NCBI RefSeq assembly: GCF_014858725.1 | Contig: NZ_AQGV01000012.1 | Coordinates: forward strand, 806,001-870,000 | Source: Pseudoalteromonas aurantia 208 | GTDB taxonomy: Bacteria; Pseudomonadota; Gammaproteobacteria; Enterobacterales; Alteromonadaceae | Length of the DNA: 64,000 nt | Direction: 5' to 3' | In this document: positions 10,054 to 19,872 of the stretch, piece after piece | Layout of the letters: every line of letters begins with the position of its first letter | Numbering within the stretch: position 1 is the stretch's first letter | Translations under genes and position numbers: made by a program | Notes under the pieces: model-generated | Seen by the model: only the letters and a program-made list of their open reading frames with translations | Databases searched by the model: none | Told to the model about the DNA's origin: nothing

Positions 10054-12216
10054 ATGCAAAGTTTGCAATTCAAGGTTGGACAATGGGTGTTAGACGAACG
10101 GACATTCTGTATTCGAAATAATGATAAACACGTTGAGTTAAGTCCAACAGCATTTAAGCTTTTACAGTTATTTATTTCACATGAAGATAAAGTGGTCTCT
10201 ATTGCGACTATTAAGGAACAGGTTTGGCAAACGGAATTTACCACTGATAACTTGGTTTATCAAACCATTCGTAACCTTCGGCTGGCACTTGAAGATGGAA
10301 ACGAACAAGACTACATTAAAACAGTTCCTCGATTTGGCTATCAACTTATTGCACCGGTAACCCAACATGACAGCAAACAAGTATCACGCTCGGTCGCACC
10401 GAGAACTGAGCGAGAAAAAAATCGATTTGTGTTGATAGGTGGGATTTTAGTAACGCTTTTGGCGGTGATGGTGCTGACACGTTATACATGGTTATACTTT
10501 AATCAGACCCAAAGCCAAATTGCACTCAAGGTGAACACACCGGCACACTTAGTGGTTATTAACCCGTTTTCTGGACAAAATAATGAGGTGTTTAGTCAGT
10601 TTGTAGACAATCTATCTAAAACGTTGCACATCACACAAGTTCAGCGCGCTGAACATAGTAATATGCTGGAGACTATCAACGGCCTCGGTAGCGATACAAA
10701 AATTGTGTTGGAGTATATATCTGATAAAAACGCGATGTTGGGGCTGGTTTTTATGGGGTTACCATCCCGTTTAGTTCATATTGAAATGAAACCATTAGAG
10801 AAGCTTGATCAGGCAGTTGTTTCAAATTTAGTAAGCCGTGTTACGACACCGATGTTGAAGCAGGGTAATTCAGGCATTGCAGAACTTGTTAGGGCTAATA
10901 CACAGTTAAAAGCATTGGCATCTTTGTCTAACAGTGAGCAGCTAGAAATGGCGAAACAAAAACTGTTTGATGAAATTGAAGTGAATAGCTTAAACGAGCA
11001 ACAAAAAAGAGCAAAGCTTGCGTTTATCGACACCTTGCTGGCATTTTATCAAATAGATCACTTTGATAATGAACGCCTGTTATCCGGCGTAAATTACCTA
11101 CTTGCACGGTATCATCAAAGCAATTATTCGATCATATCCGCGGCGCTATATTTGGCTGAGCAAGGCGCAATAAATATTGCATTTCAGCTTGTTGAAAAGT
11201 TAGAGCAAGATCATTTTCTCACGTATATTCAAGGCCTATTTCATCTTGAGTTAGGGGAAGATAAACGCGCATTACACCATTTTGAAAAAGTCTTTAAACA
11301 CGAGCAAAGTTTTGAAGATAATGCTTATTTTTATTTTCAAGAACTATTGTATAGCAAACAAAATACACAAATGAGGCAGTATAGTGGGTGGTTAGAAAGT
11401 AAAAGTTATTTATCAAACAATATCGATTACATCTTTTTCAATTGGTATGTCATGCATGGCAAATTTGAACTCGCTATGTCACTACTCACTCGTTTTCAAG
11501 ATCAACTCACTTGCAATGATGATCTCACCGGTTCAGCAGCAATGCTGAACTCCGCCTTAGGGGATGTACGCTGGAGTGAGCGCTGGATGACACAGTTAAA
11601 TGAAGTGAATGCGAGAGATTGGCGTATTCCGTGGCTGACATTTGCAAACTATGCGACAGCTGACACATTAGCGACTTATTCGAATTGGTATCAAGGGTAT
11701 GCTTCTAGTGTGCTGGGAAACAACGGTTTATTTGAACCACTATTTTTAAGTGCGGTCATTGAACTCTCAATAGGACAAAAACATCACGCAGAACAAGCGC
11801 AATCCTTGATGACTAAGGCGACATCAAGCTTCAGTCAAGATGCAGTGATAAAGTTAGCCAATGCCGTGATTGAATCACAATTAGCCTTTGATAACCAAGA
11901 TGAGCGCATACAATATTTGCTCAAGTATGAACCTTTGGCGCTGGCACTGCCTAATGATGAAATTGCATTATCAGATTTGATCCTTGGCAGTTACTTTATG
12001 CTTAATGACGATATAAACAAAGCAGAGCGCGCACTGGTGCAGGGTTGTAAAAAAAGCCCCGCGTTATGTGAGCGCTGGGGAACACTTCCCATTTTTTCAG
12101 CGGTTGTGAACACAACGAGCACACAACTCACGATTAAAAATGCGAAACATGTGATTAGCGCTGCACAACCGGCTTTGGAAGATTTCAATCAGCAGCTGTT
12201 TCAGGTGTGTCGGTAA
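10054..12216 (+). CDS. ToxR/CadC-like membrane-bound transcriptional regulator with TPR-like periplasmic domain
   Basis: 720 residues. The N-terminus (about 1-105) is an OmpR-type winged helix of the CadC/ToxR kind (LSPTAFKLLQLFISHEDKVV, YQTIRNLRLALED, IKTVPRFGYQL), normally cytoplasmic DNA-binding. A polar linker and one membrane helix follow (VLIGGILVTLLAVMVLTRY, about 128-146). The remaining ~570 residues are mostly helical and look like tetratricopeptide-type repeats, placed in the periplasm, probably the sensing part. The start ATG is preceded immediately by GAGG with GGAA further up. Neighbours are secreted metallopeptidase-type genes on both sides (divergent on the left, convergent on the right), so control of one of these is plausible but inferred only. 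Confidence 0.85.
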   Translation: MQSLQFKVGQWVLDERTFCIRNNDKHVELSPTAFKLLQLFISHEDKVVSIATIKEQVWQTEFTTDNLVYQTIRNLRLALEDGNEQDYIKTVPRFGYQLIAPVTQHDSKQVSRSVAPRTEREKNRFVLIGGILVTLLAVMVLTRYTWLYFNQTQSQIALKVNTPAHLVVINPFSGQNNEVFSQFVDNLSKTLHITQVQRAEHSNMLETINGLGSDTKIVLEYISDKNAMLGLVFMGLPSRLVHIEMKPLEKLDQAVVSNLVSRVTTPMLKQGNSGIAELVRANTQLKALASLSNSEQLEMAKQKLFDEIEVNSLNEQQKRAKLAFIDTLLAFYQIDHFDNERLLSGVNYLLARYHQSNYSIISAALYLAEQGAINIAFQLVEKLEQDHFLTYIQGLFHLELGEDKRALHHFEKVFKHEQSFEDNAYFYFQELLYSKQNTQMRQYSGWLESKSYLSNNIDYIFFNWYVMHGKFELAMSLLTRFQDQLTCNDDLTGSAAMLNSALGDVRWSERWMTQLNEVNARDWRIPWLTFANYATADTLATYSNWYQGYASSVLGNNGLFEPLFLSAVIELSIGQKHHAEQAQSLMTKATSSFSQDAVIKLANAVIESQLAFDNQDERIQYLLKYEPLALALPNDEIALSDLILGSYFMLNDDINKAERALVQGCKKSPALCERWGTLPIFSAVVNTTSTQLTIKNAKHVISAAQPALEDFNQQLFQVCR

Positions 12217-12313
12217 TGTGGTTTTTTCTTTACGGCTTTGAGTGTATTTGTACTTGATTGATTTTTATTGATTTCAAATGAGAGCGGCAGTCAATGAATG
12301 TAAGGGCGTTGCG

Positions 12314-12340
12314 TAAAGCGAGCGTAATACACTCGCTTTA
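12314..12340. terminator. hairpin between convergent genes
   Basis: Arms TAAAGCGAG and CTCGCTTTA form a perfect 9-bp stem with a 9-base loop between the regulator gene and the convergent BSP peptidase gene. Probably a bidirectional terminator; T-runs are weak. Confidence 0.55.
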
Positions 12341-12361
12341 TTGCGCCGTTATTTACACTGA

Positions 12362-13921
12362 CTAATACTCTAGTTGTCCGCCGTTATTTATGAATGTAAC
12401 GTATTCATTCCATACATCTTCAACTCCGCGACCTAGTGTCTGTCTGAATGCTGCGTCAAATGACCATGTATAGTTACCCATGTCTTTCGCGGCTTTGTTA
12501 AATTTGTAGATAAATTGATTATCGAGGCGGCTTTGCACGTAATGGAAAAAGAAGCCAGTAGTGGTGTAGCCACCAAGCCATTTTTTGGGGTCATTCACAT
12601 TAGGTTGGCGGGTTTTATGAAATCCAGCACCAATGCGGACACCATCCGCTAAGCCTTCAGTAAATGCCCAATAGGCTTGACCATCACCATAAGAATCATG
12701 TGTTAAAGGGGAGTTGTTATAGCCATGGGTCACCTCATGAAATAAAATGCCATCAATTTCATCAGCAATAGCCGCATCTGAGTTGCCGCCTTCACGATAG
12801 AGTTTTTCTAAATGTGTGGTACTCACTACAATGGTCATCTCACCTGATCCATCTTCCCCCATTTTATACGCAACGAATTCTTTGCCCCAATGATCTTTAG
12901 CACGCAATTCAAAGCGGAGCTTTTTAAAGCGGTTAGATTCTATCGCGTCTTTATATAAAACTTTTGCAACGTCGATGCAACGTTGTGCCATATGTGCCGC
13001 AGGGTCTTGAATGATGCGTTTAAGCAATTGCGATCCTTGCGTTTCAGGGTTTAGGTCGACAAAATCGACCACTGGCTTTTTCCATTGTCCGTTACCCGGA
13101 TCGGTCGGCACATTTTCTGCAATGGTGATATTAAATTGCGTATTTGAATACCCATACACTGAAACATATAAGTCGTTGCTGGTGGCGCTGCATTGTTCAT
13201 TTGCTGTAGGAGAAGTACTTTGGCAGATATGCTGACTCGTTGTCGCGACTGCACCGACATTTAAATATAAGTCAGCATCGCCAGTACCTGAGGTGGTTGC
13301 GATGACTTCATTGGCCACATTATACGGACCAAAATGCTGCCATTGTCCGGTTGTTAGCCTGTGTTGCTCATTGACCGGCAGAGGGTTTGTACCATTGTCA
13401 CCACTTGCGTAGCCAAATAACTGAACCTCGGCTAATTGCAAAATAGCTGCACCATTATTATTTTGAATATTTAAGCGTATTTGGTTAAATGGCTGACTAT
13501 TAAAGAAGTTATACTCTTTTGTTTGATGGCGGCTACTAAAACTCTGACCATTTTGGGTATTCAAAGATGTCCAATTAACCCCATCATTCGAGCCTTGTAA
13601 TACCCAGCTTTTTGGGTCTCTACTTGGTACATCATTGGCTGACGTAATACTGTAACCTTGTATGACCATACCCTTTGAAAATGTATATTTGAGCCAACCC
13701 TGAGGGTCAAAAGTAAGCCATTTACTATATTGATCGTTATCAAAAGCATGATATGCCGACTCATATGTACCATTTTGGGCCGATGCTGTAATAGCTGCAG
13801 CATTGGGTTGTGTAATGTCTTCATTAGCAGCTGTGGTTGCGAATGAGCCTGTGCTCGTGCAAGTTAACATAGCTAAGAATAAGTATTTCTTTTTATAACC
13901 TTGGTGAAGTTTTATCATCAT
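12362..13921 (-). CDS. secreted basic-secretory-protein-type metallopeptidase with discoidin and PPC domains
   Basis: 519 residues with a signal peptide (hydrophobic stretch ending near SFATTAANE). Order: F5/8C (discoidin-like) carbohydrate-binding domain about 35-170 (SKWLTFDPQGWLKYTF, WVLQGSNDGVNW); PPC-type beta domain about 180-270; then a basic secretory protein (BSP)-like domain to the end. The zinc site is seen as HEVTHGYN (H395, E396, H399) with a following FTEGLADGVR segment that probably supplies another ligand. SD AAGGG precedes the ATG. Likely an exported peptidase attached to glycans or surfaces. Convergent with the ToxR-like regulator; separated from the laminarinase gene by 358 bases with a hairpin. 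Family call is good, substrate unknown. Confidence 0.85.
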   Translation of the reverse strand: MMIKLHQGYKKKYLFLAMLTCTSTGSFATTAANEDITQPNAAAITASAQNGTYESAYHAFDNDQYSKWLTFDPQGWLKYTFSKGMVIQGYSITSANDVPSRDPKSWVLQGSNDGVNWTSLNTQNGQSFSSRHQTKEYNFFNSQPFNQIRLNIQNNNGAAILQLAEVQLFGYASGDNGTNPLPVNEQHRLTTGQWQHFGPYNVANEVIATTSGTGDADLYLNVGAVATTSQHICQSTSPTANEQCSATSNDLYVSVYGYSNTQFNITIAENVPTDPGNGQWKKPVVDFVDLNPETQGSQLLKRIIQDPAAHMAQRCIDVAKVLYKDAIESNRFKKLRFELRAKDHWGKEFVAYKMGEDGSGEMTIVVSTTHLEKLYREGGNSDAAIADEIDGILFHEVTHGYNNSPLTHDSYGDGQAYWAFTEGLADGVRIGAGFHKTRQPNVNDPKKWLGGYTTTGFFFHYVQSRLDNQFIYKFNKAAKDMGNYTWSFDAAFRQTLGRGVEDVWNEYVTFINNGGQLEY

Positions 13922-14246
13922 AATACCCTTTACTTGTTGTATCGTTCCACTTTTTATTTTTTGATATATTTGGCTACGCTAGTAACCGATAAAAATATAA
14001 AGTAGATTATTTATTGTTTGCTTTTGGAACGATCTAAATATCAATGGTATTTAAATTTAAGTCAAATATTCAGTCATGAAAAATTAATATAAGATTGTGT
14101 CAAAGTAGGGTTAAGTAGATGATTATTCTATCTAGATTATTTAATTGGTGTTTTTAGTTATATTCTATTCAATTTTGAAATATATGATGCGTATCATATT
14201 GCCGTTATGAGTTAGGTTTTTTCGTAACTAATTGATAGCATTAATT
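13922..14246. other. AT-rich intergenic region
   Basis: Strongly AT-rich DNA upstream of the BSP peptidase gene and downstream of the GH16 gene. It probably holds the peptidase promoter. No ORF or copy of the LacI-type operator was found in it. Confidence 0.4.
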
Positions 14247-14272
14247 TGACGGCGCATATTTATGCGCCGTCA
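14247..14272. terminator. strong hairpin after the laminarinase gene
   Basis: Arms TGACGGCGCAT and ATGCGCCGTCA give a perfect 11-bp GC-rich stem with a 4-base loop, 7 bases past the GH16 stop. No long T-run follows in the leftward direction, so it may act as a terminator or as an mRNA 3'-end stabiliser. Confidence 0.6.
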
Positions 14273-14279
14273 GTGCATG

Positions 14280-17168
14280 TTATGGTGAGACGATGCGTAC
14301 ATTGTCCAATTGGTATACGGCCCCATCTCCGGTGCCCCAGGTTGGGAATATCATGATTATTTTCACTGCGGATAAATTAAGCCCAGCGGCTTCGAGTTCA
14401 GATAACGAGAATGTGTAATGCTGCCATTGGTCCTGTTGCGGCGCGATCCCTTCTTGGCTTTGTGACAGTTTTAGCTCGGCAAATACCTGATTAGTAATGC
14501 CTTCCACTTTGATGAGCCAATCTCCGCTAGTGTCGGTTGGCTGTGATAACACTTTTAGGTCAAACTCAAGGGTGCCATTGCTCAGTGTACTTGCGTCGAA
14601 ACTAGCACTACTCATAATGCCTGCCACGGTGGGCGTACTGTTGAAAGTATATTGGGCAACGGTTGCGTAATTACTATCGTCAGACTGAACTTGCTCTACA
14701 GTGGCACCGCCACAACAATCCCACAACTCCCAGGTTGGTGCAATCGTACCATCGTAGATCATCAGACCATTACTTGAGGAGGGGGGGGGCGTGTCTGTTG
14801 AAGTTGATTTTTCCCAGCGAACGTTGTCAATTTGTAATGTCACACCTTGCTGATCACCCCAAGTAGGATAGATCACCAGCCCCGTATTAACCGATTTAGG
14901 GTTTAAACCAAAATTAGCTAAATCAGTGACTGGCACAGTGATGGTTTGCCACTGGTTATCGGCTATAACACCGAGGACTTGATCACCTGTTGTACATGGA
15001 AATATACAGTCTATTTTGTAGCTTATGCCACTGGTTGTTTGCGCATAATCAAGCACCTTGATATCAAAAATTAATGCCCCGTTTTGGTAGTCACTCACAT
15101 CAATGGGCTGTGCAGATTGAAAATACAGTAGGCCATCGGCACCGTTACCAGAAAACCCAATTTCGAGTACTTTGCCGCGATCAACATCATCACTGTCAAC
15201 GGTGGACCAAGTTACATGGTTATCGCTTTGACCATCAAAGTAATCTGCGCCAGTAATGGTGTCCCATGCACCAATTCCATTTGTCCAAATATTGGCGTTA
15301 ACCGCATCATCGAATACCGTGATTTGTTCTCCCTCAATCTCAACTTTGGGTGGATTGATGCCGCACCCGCCGCTGTCTTTGTGACCACACTCTAGTGCGA
15401 TGTTATCTAGCTGCACATGTGCGGCACCGCTGAATTCAATAACAAATAAATTCACAACGGCGTTCATGTCAAGAGGCTGTTGACCGGGCGTTGCTAATAA
15501 GTCATTTATAGGCACCGAGACTCTGTTCCACTGATCCATTTTCAGTGTATTAACAGGGATCACCTTTTCTCCTAGTGCAGGCCAACCACTGTCCATTTTA
15601 ATCAGGATATTACTGTCGGCAGTGGTATTTGCGCTATTGATAAACAGATCAAATTTCAGCTCGCCAGCATGCAGTTTCCAAGGCTCAGCAGAGCTACCCA
15701 TACCAAATAAGGCAAATGCCTCTTTGTCTGTGGCGCTGATCGCCATATTGCCCATATTGCTAGTGCTGATCTCAAGCACCGTATTGTGCTCGCCACCAAT
15801 ATCAACTTCGCTTAAACTAATTGCACCGTCGTTGTCCCATGCGATTGCCGCGGTTAAGCCGCGAGAAACCGTCTCATCATTTATGTGCCACGTCATGTCT
15901 TGCGCTTTATCTATAAATAAAGGGTAACTGGCTATATGTACGCTACTTGGCGCTGCAATTGTAGCGGCTGCATTGACGTTAGTGACACAACCCACACCAG
16001 TTTGTGAAGTAGAGTCACATTGATACACTCTGACATAATCCACTTCCATGACTGCAGGAAATTGTGTTTGTGCATCGGGTGAGCCTGGTAAATTACCGCC
16101 AACGGCTAGATTGAGTAATAAATGAAAGTCTTGATCAAAAGGCGCAGCTGGTTTTGATACGTACCCTAGTTCAGAATTTTCGTAGTAATAACTCCACCAA
16201 GTATCTGAGGAAACGGTCGCATAGTGCACGTCATCTACGTACCAGCGAATTTCATCTTGTTCCCATTCTACGGCATATAAATGAAATGCGTCTGTCACAT
16301 TGAGGCTATGTTGTCCGCCAGCACTGCGATTAAGCGGCCACGCCATGGCATAGTGAATTGTTCCCAACACTTTTTGATCTGTGGTGAGACTAAACAGCTC
16401 CATAATGTCGATTTCGCCTCCCGACGCCCAACCGCCATACTGACTGTTTGTTGGCAACATCCAAAATGCTGACCATAAGCCTTGACCATATGGTGCTTTT
16501 ACGCTGGCTTCAATCCGGCCATACGTTACGTCGACTTTTGCTTCAGACTTCATGCGCCCAGAGGTGTAATTGTAATTATTAGCTTGTTGTTCTTGTGCGG
16601 TAATAATAAGTTTACCATCTGCAACGGTGATATTTTCTTCTTGATACCACTGTAGCTCGTTGTTGCCCCACCCAATTAATCCGTATTGCGAGCCATCACC
16701 TGTTTCAACTTGCCAGTGCTGTGAGTCTAAGGAGGTGCCGTTAAATTCGTCAGACCATGTCATGGTCCATGCTTTTGCATTGCTTGCTAATGCAACCGTC
16801 ACTGTAAAGCTCTGTGTGGTACTGAGCTTACCATCAGATACGACGAGCACGACGTCGTGATCACCAATATGTGTAGTGCTGGGCGTGCCAGCGAGCATAT
16901 TATTTTCAAACGAAAGCCAGCTCGGGAGAGTGTGTGCTTGATAGCTGAGCGAGTCGCCATCAATGTCTTCGCCTGTCGGGGTATAACTATAAGGTTGCTG
17001 TGCCGACGCACTGGTATTGGCTGTACTTGAGAACGTAGGCGCCGTGTTAAAGCTAAGCTGCTCTCTAGACGACTCTCCACTTGAGTCGGAGCAACCAGAT
17101 GCAAAAATCATGGTTGAAACGAGTAGAGAATAGGCGCATAACCGCTGAGTTCGATTTATTGTATTCAT
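14280..17168 (-). CDS. GH16 endo-beta-1,3-glucanase (laminarinase), lipoprotein, multi-domain
   Basis: 962 residues with a lipoprotein signal (MIFASGCSD, Cys26). Residues about 40-125 form a cadherin/Ig-like domain (SWLSFENNMLAGTPSTTHIG). The GH16 catalytic domain spans about 135-385, with the active-site strand GGEIDIMEL (nucleophile E252, D254, acid/base E257). C-terminal of it are three beta-sandwich domains resembling galactose-binding/CBM modules (about 405-595, 610-790 and 800-962), each with repeated VxQLDN-like endings. A Pro-rich linker joining the last module is encoded by a run of nine C (9 G on the plus strand at 14781-14789). It would hydrolyse laminarin at the cell surface. First gene of the leftward group; a LacI-type operator half-match lies 28 bases upstream. 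Confidence 0.92.
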   Translation of the reverse strand: MNTINRTQRLCAYSLLVSTMIFASGCSDSSGESSREQLSFNTAPTFSSTANTSASAQQPYSYTPTGEDIDGDSLSYQAHTLPSWLSFENNMLAGTPSTTHIGDHDVVLVVSDGKLSTTQSFTVTVALASNAKAWTMTWSDEFNGTSLDSQHWQVETGDGSQYGLIGWGNNELQWYQEENITVADGKLIITAQEQQANNYNYTSGRMKSEAKVDVTYGRIEASVKAPYGQGLWSAFWMLPTNSQYGGWASGGEIDIMELFSLTTDQKVLGTIHYAMAWPLNRSAGGQHSLNVTDAFHLYAVEWEQDEIRWYVDDVHYATVSSDTWWSYYYENSELGYVSKPAAPFDQDFHLLLNLAVGGNLPGSPDAQTQFPAVMEVDYVRVYQCDSTSQTGVGCVTNVNAAATIAAPSSVHIASYPLFIDKAQDMTWHINDETVSRGLTAAIAWDNDGAISLSEVDIGGEHNTVLEISTSNMGNMAISATDKEAFALFGMGSSAEPWKLHAGELKFDLFINSANTTADSNILIKMDSGWPALGEKVIPVNTLKMDQWNRVSVPINDLLATPGQQPLDMNAVVNLFVIEFSGAAHVQLDNIALECGHKDSGGCGINPPKVEIEGEQITVFDDAVNANIWTNGIGAWDTITGADYFDGQSDNHVTWSTVDSDDVDRGKVLEIGFSGNGADGLLYFQSAQPIDVSDYQNGALIFDIKVLDYAQTTSGISYKIDCIFPCTTGDQVLGVIADNQWQTITVPVTDLANFGLNPKSVNTGLVIYPTWGDQQGVTLQIDNVRWEKSTSTDTPPPSSSNGLMIYDGTIAPTWELWDCCGGATVEQVQSDDSNYATVAQYTFNSTPTVAGIMSSASFDASTLSNGTLEFDLKVLSQPTDTSGDWLIKVEGITNQVFAELKLSQSQEGIAPQQDQWQHYTFSLSELEAAGLNLSAVKIIMIFPTWGTGDGAVYQLDNVRIVSP

Positions 17169-17195
17169 AGTTCAATCTCTTTTCAGTCTAAATGG

Positions 17196-17209
17196 TGTAA
17201 CCGCTTACA
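17196..17209. promoter_or_regulatory. LacI-type operator before GH16
   Basis: TGTAACCGCTTACA, a 14-bp palindrome with one mismatched pair. It matches the palindromes at 21244 and 25271 except at one central base. It lies 28 bases upstream of the laminarinase start codon and is a likely site for the LacI-family protein at 24129. Confidence 0.7.
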
Positions 17210-17347
17210 TATGGTTTTAACTCATTCCTTGAATATGAATTAAATGATTGTATGCACTGTTATATGCACAATGTTTAAGGTGAAGTGTTGCGAGCCAAAG
17301 GCTAGCAACACGTTATTAATTACTCCCGTATTTGTCGGGCAGTTGTA

Positions 17348-19867
17348 TTACGGGCAATGATGCATTGGGTGCGCTTTTGGTCGCGTGTGTACTAAACGAA
17401 TATTGGCGAGACTAATGGTCGTGTCGACCTCTGCGGCAATCGTAAATGGGCTAAACACGCTGGCAAACGCGGTAACATGACTAAAGCATTTGGTACTTAT
17501 TGCCGTACTTTGCCATTGTTCGATTAGTTCAGTATTTACGACGTTTGCAAGGGGAATACCTCGGCTACAGTTTACGTCGCAGTTAACGCCGAGTTTGGCG
17601 CTAAATCCCGCTTTATTTGATACTTTAATGTCAAACATTAATGCACTATTTGGCGCGGTAAAGTCTCGCAAATCTTCAGGAAAAACATGACTAATGGCAA
17701 CCTTAGCGGGTTGAGTATGCGAAAAAGTAATTTGACGCGCATCTTCTTGAATATTTTTGTCAATGGTTCTTACTTTAATATCGCCAAGTTCAACGGCATT
17801 GCTGCGCATTTGTTTTTGCTGCGCTTGGCTGACAATATTAAGCGACCATGGGTTTTTGACTGTCCCTTGTAAAATAACATGGACTTTGGGGTCTAATGAC
17901 GTGTTTGCTATCGCAGTATTTAGCTGAGGTACTTCTATATTATCGCGATATGTTAAGCCATACCCATAAGCAAACAATGGGATGTAATCTTTGTCATGCA
18001 CATTCAGTAGATGGTCGGTTGCGTTTGCAGGCCAAGAGAAAGAGAGTTTACCTGAAAAATCATAATTGATTTTGTCTGCATGATTCTTAAATAGCACATC
18101 GGCAACGGCATCCCCCTCAGTGCCCGGTAGCCACGCGGCAACAAATGCATCTGAATGATTCAGTTCAGGGTTTACCCACAACGGTCGACCTGACAAAAAT
18201 ACAGACACAACGGGTAACCCTTGTAGTTTAAACTTTTTCAACAAAGCGAGATCTCGTTTATTGGCCTTTTGATATTCAAGGCTATTTAAGTCGCCGTTGC
18301 CTTCTGCGTAAGGGTTTTCACCAAACACCATGATCACCACATCTGGGCGAGTGCTAAATTGCCCGTTAGGGCTTAATGTTACTTTTCCACCCGCTGCATT
18401 CACGTGCTTCAGCACGCCATCATAAATGGAACTTCCACCAGGAAAGTCATCATTGGTATTGCCCGTACCTTGCCATGTGATTGACCAGCCGCCAGATTGT
18501 TTTGCGATGTTGTCAGCACCATCACCGGCTAGGAGTACGTGGCTGTGTGGAGCAAGTGGGAGTACCCGTTGGTTATTTTTAAGCAGTACTAAGCTTTCGC
18601 GTACAGCTTGCTTGGCGACTTCTCGGTGTTCAGCATGGCCGATTAGCTGCTGTTTACCCGCTAACATACGTTTAGCAGGACTTGGTTTTGTGAATAAACC
18701 GGCACGTATTTTTACTCTTAAAATTCGCGATACAGCATCGTCAATACGTGATAATGCAATTTCCCCCTGCTGTACTTGCGCAAGGGTGTTTTGGAGCAGG
18801 GGCTTCCATGCTTTGGTCGGCACCATAAACATATCTAGGCCTGCATTGATACTTTGGCTACAACTTTCATTGCTGCACCCTTTAACTTGCCCGTGGCCGT
18901 TCCAGTCACCAACCACAAAGCCATCAAAGCCCATTTGTTGCTTTAATACATCGGTGAGCAAATATTTATTGCCGTGAATTTTATCACCATGCCAGCTATT
19001 GAATGACGCCATGACGGTTTGCGCGCCAGCACTTAGGCCATGAACATAGCCTTGGGCATGAATATCAAATAAGGTTTGTTCGCTGTCGATATTATTACCT
19101 TGGTCGTCACCGCCAACAGTGCCGCCGTCACCCAAAAAGTGCTTTACAGTACTAATAACCTGTTCATCACCTAAAAAATTGCTATTTGGTTTGCCTTGTA
19201 AGCCCGTGACAATGGCTGATGCATATTGGCCCACAATAACCGGATCTTCAGAATACCCTTCATAGGTTCTGCCCCAACGGTCGTCACGCACTACGGCAAC
19301 CGTGGGGGCAAAGACCCAGTCAATTCCGGTTGCCATCACTTCTTTTGCGGTAATTTGGGCAATTTTTTCAATTAAATCGGGATTATTCGCAGCGCCGAGG
19401 CCGATATTATGAGGAAATAAAGTGGCGCCAATTACATTATTATGGCCGTGAACGGCGTCGGTTCCCCACATAGTCGGGATTTTACTGCCATCTAAGCTAT
19501 CGTCTATAGAAGCTTGGTACATTTGCTCAGCCAGATTAACCCAATCAGCTGCACTGGCGTGTTTGTTGTTATTGGGAAAAGCACCACCCCCGTTGAGGTA
19601 TGAACCAAACCCATACCGGCGCATATCTTCAACGGTGATATCGCGAATTTCTGGTTGGATCATCTGTGCGACTTTTTGCTCTAACGTCATCTGGGCGAGT
19701 ATAGATTCAACCTGCTGTTCAACGTCAGAGTTTGTAGCAAGTTTATAGTGCAAAGTTGGCCACACACTGGGTTTTGTGGTTGTTTGAGATTCATGTTGTG
19801 TACAACTCAGTGTTGACAGCGACATGAAAAGCACACTGATATAGTGAAGTGGTGTTGTCATTTTCAT
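17348..19867 (-). CDS. GH3 beta-glucosidase, lipoprotein, with C-terminal ExoP-type domain
   Basis: 839 residues; lipoprotein signal with lipobox TLSC (Cys22). The GH3 N-terminal barrel runs about 45-390: conserved KHFLGDGGT (from 242), DRWGRTYEGYSEDP, and the nucleophile segment FDGFVVGDWNGHG with D321. The second alpha/beta domain follows (about 410-620, GDGADNIAKQSGGW, VFGENPYAEGNGD). The last ~170 residues form a beta domain as in exo-1,3/1,4-glucosidases of marine bacteria. It would release glucose from laminarin oligosaccharides in the periplasm or at the outer membrane. It starts 5 bases after the transporter gene (19873-21153) stop, so the two are one operon; GH16 follows after a gap with its own operator. 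Confidence 0.92.
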   Translation of the reverse strand: MKMTTPLHYISVLFMSLSTLSCTQHESQTTTKPSVWPTLHYKLATNSDVEQQVESILAQMTLEQKVAQMIQPEIRDITVEDMRRYGFGSYLNGGGAFPNNNKHASAADWVNLAEQMYQASIDDSLDGSKIPTMWGTDAVHGHNNVIGATLFPHNIGLGAANNPDLIEKIAQITAKEVMATGIDWVFAPTVAVVRDDRWGRTYEGYSEDPVIVGQYASAIVTGLQGKPNSNFLGDEQVISTVKHFLGDGGTVGGDDQGNNIDSEQTLFDIHAQGYVHGLSAGAQTVMASFNSWHGDKIHGNKYLLTDVLKQQMGFDGFVVGDWNGHGQVKGCSNESCSQSINAGLDMFMVPTKAWKPLLQNTLAQVQQGEIALSRIDDAVSRILRVKIRAGLFTKPSPAKRMLAGKQQLIGHAEHREVAKQAVRESLVLLKNNQRVLPLAPHSHVLLAGDGADNIAKQSGGWSITWQGTGNTNDDFPGGSSIYDGVLKHVNAAGGKVTLSPNGQFSTRPDVVIMVFGENPYAEGNGDLNSLEYQKANKRDLALLKKFKLQGLPVVSVFLSGRPLWVNPELNHSDAFVAAWLPGTEGDAVADVLFKNHADKINYDFSGKLSFSWPANATDHLLNVHDKDYIPLFAYGYGLTYRDNIEVPQLNTAIANTSLDPKVHVILQGTVKNPWSLNIVSQAQQKQMRSNAVELGDIKVRTIDKNIQEDARQITFSHTQPAKVAISHVFPEDLRDFTAPNSALMFDIKVSNKAGFSAKLGVNCDVNCSRGIPLANVVNTELIEQWQSTAISTKCFSHVTAFASVFSPFTIAAEVDTTISLANIRLVHTRPKAHPMHHCP

Positions 19868-19872
19868 TCCAA

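Noticed and set aside
18426..18977. 183-codon ORF on the plus strand inside the GH3 gene
   Set aside because: It is fully antisense to a well-supported enzyme gene and its translation shows no family features; a frame shadow.
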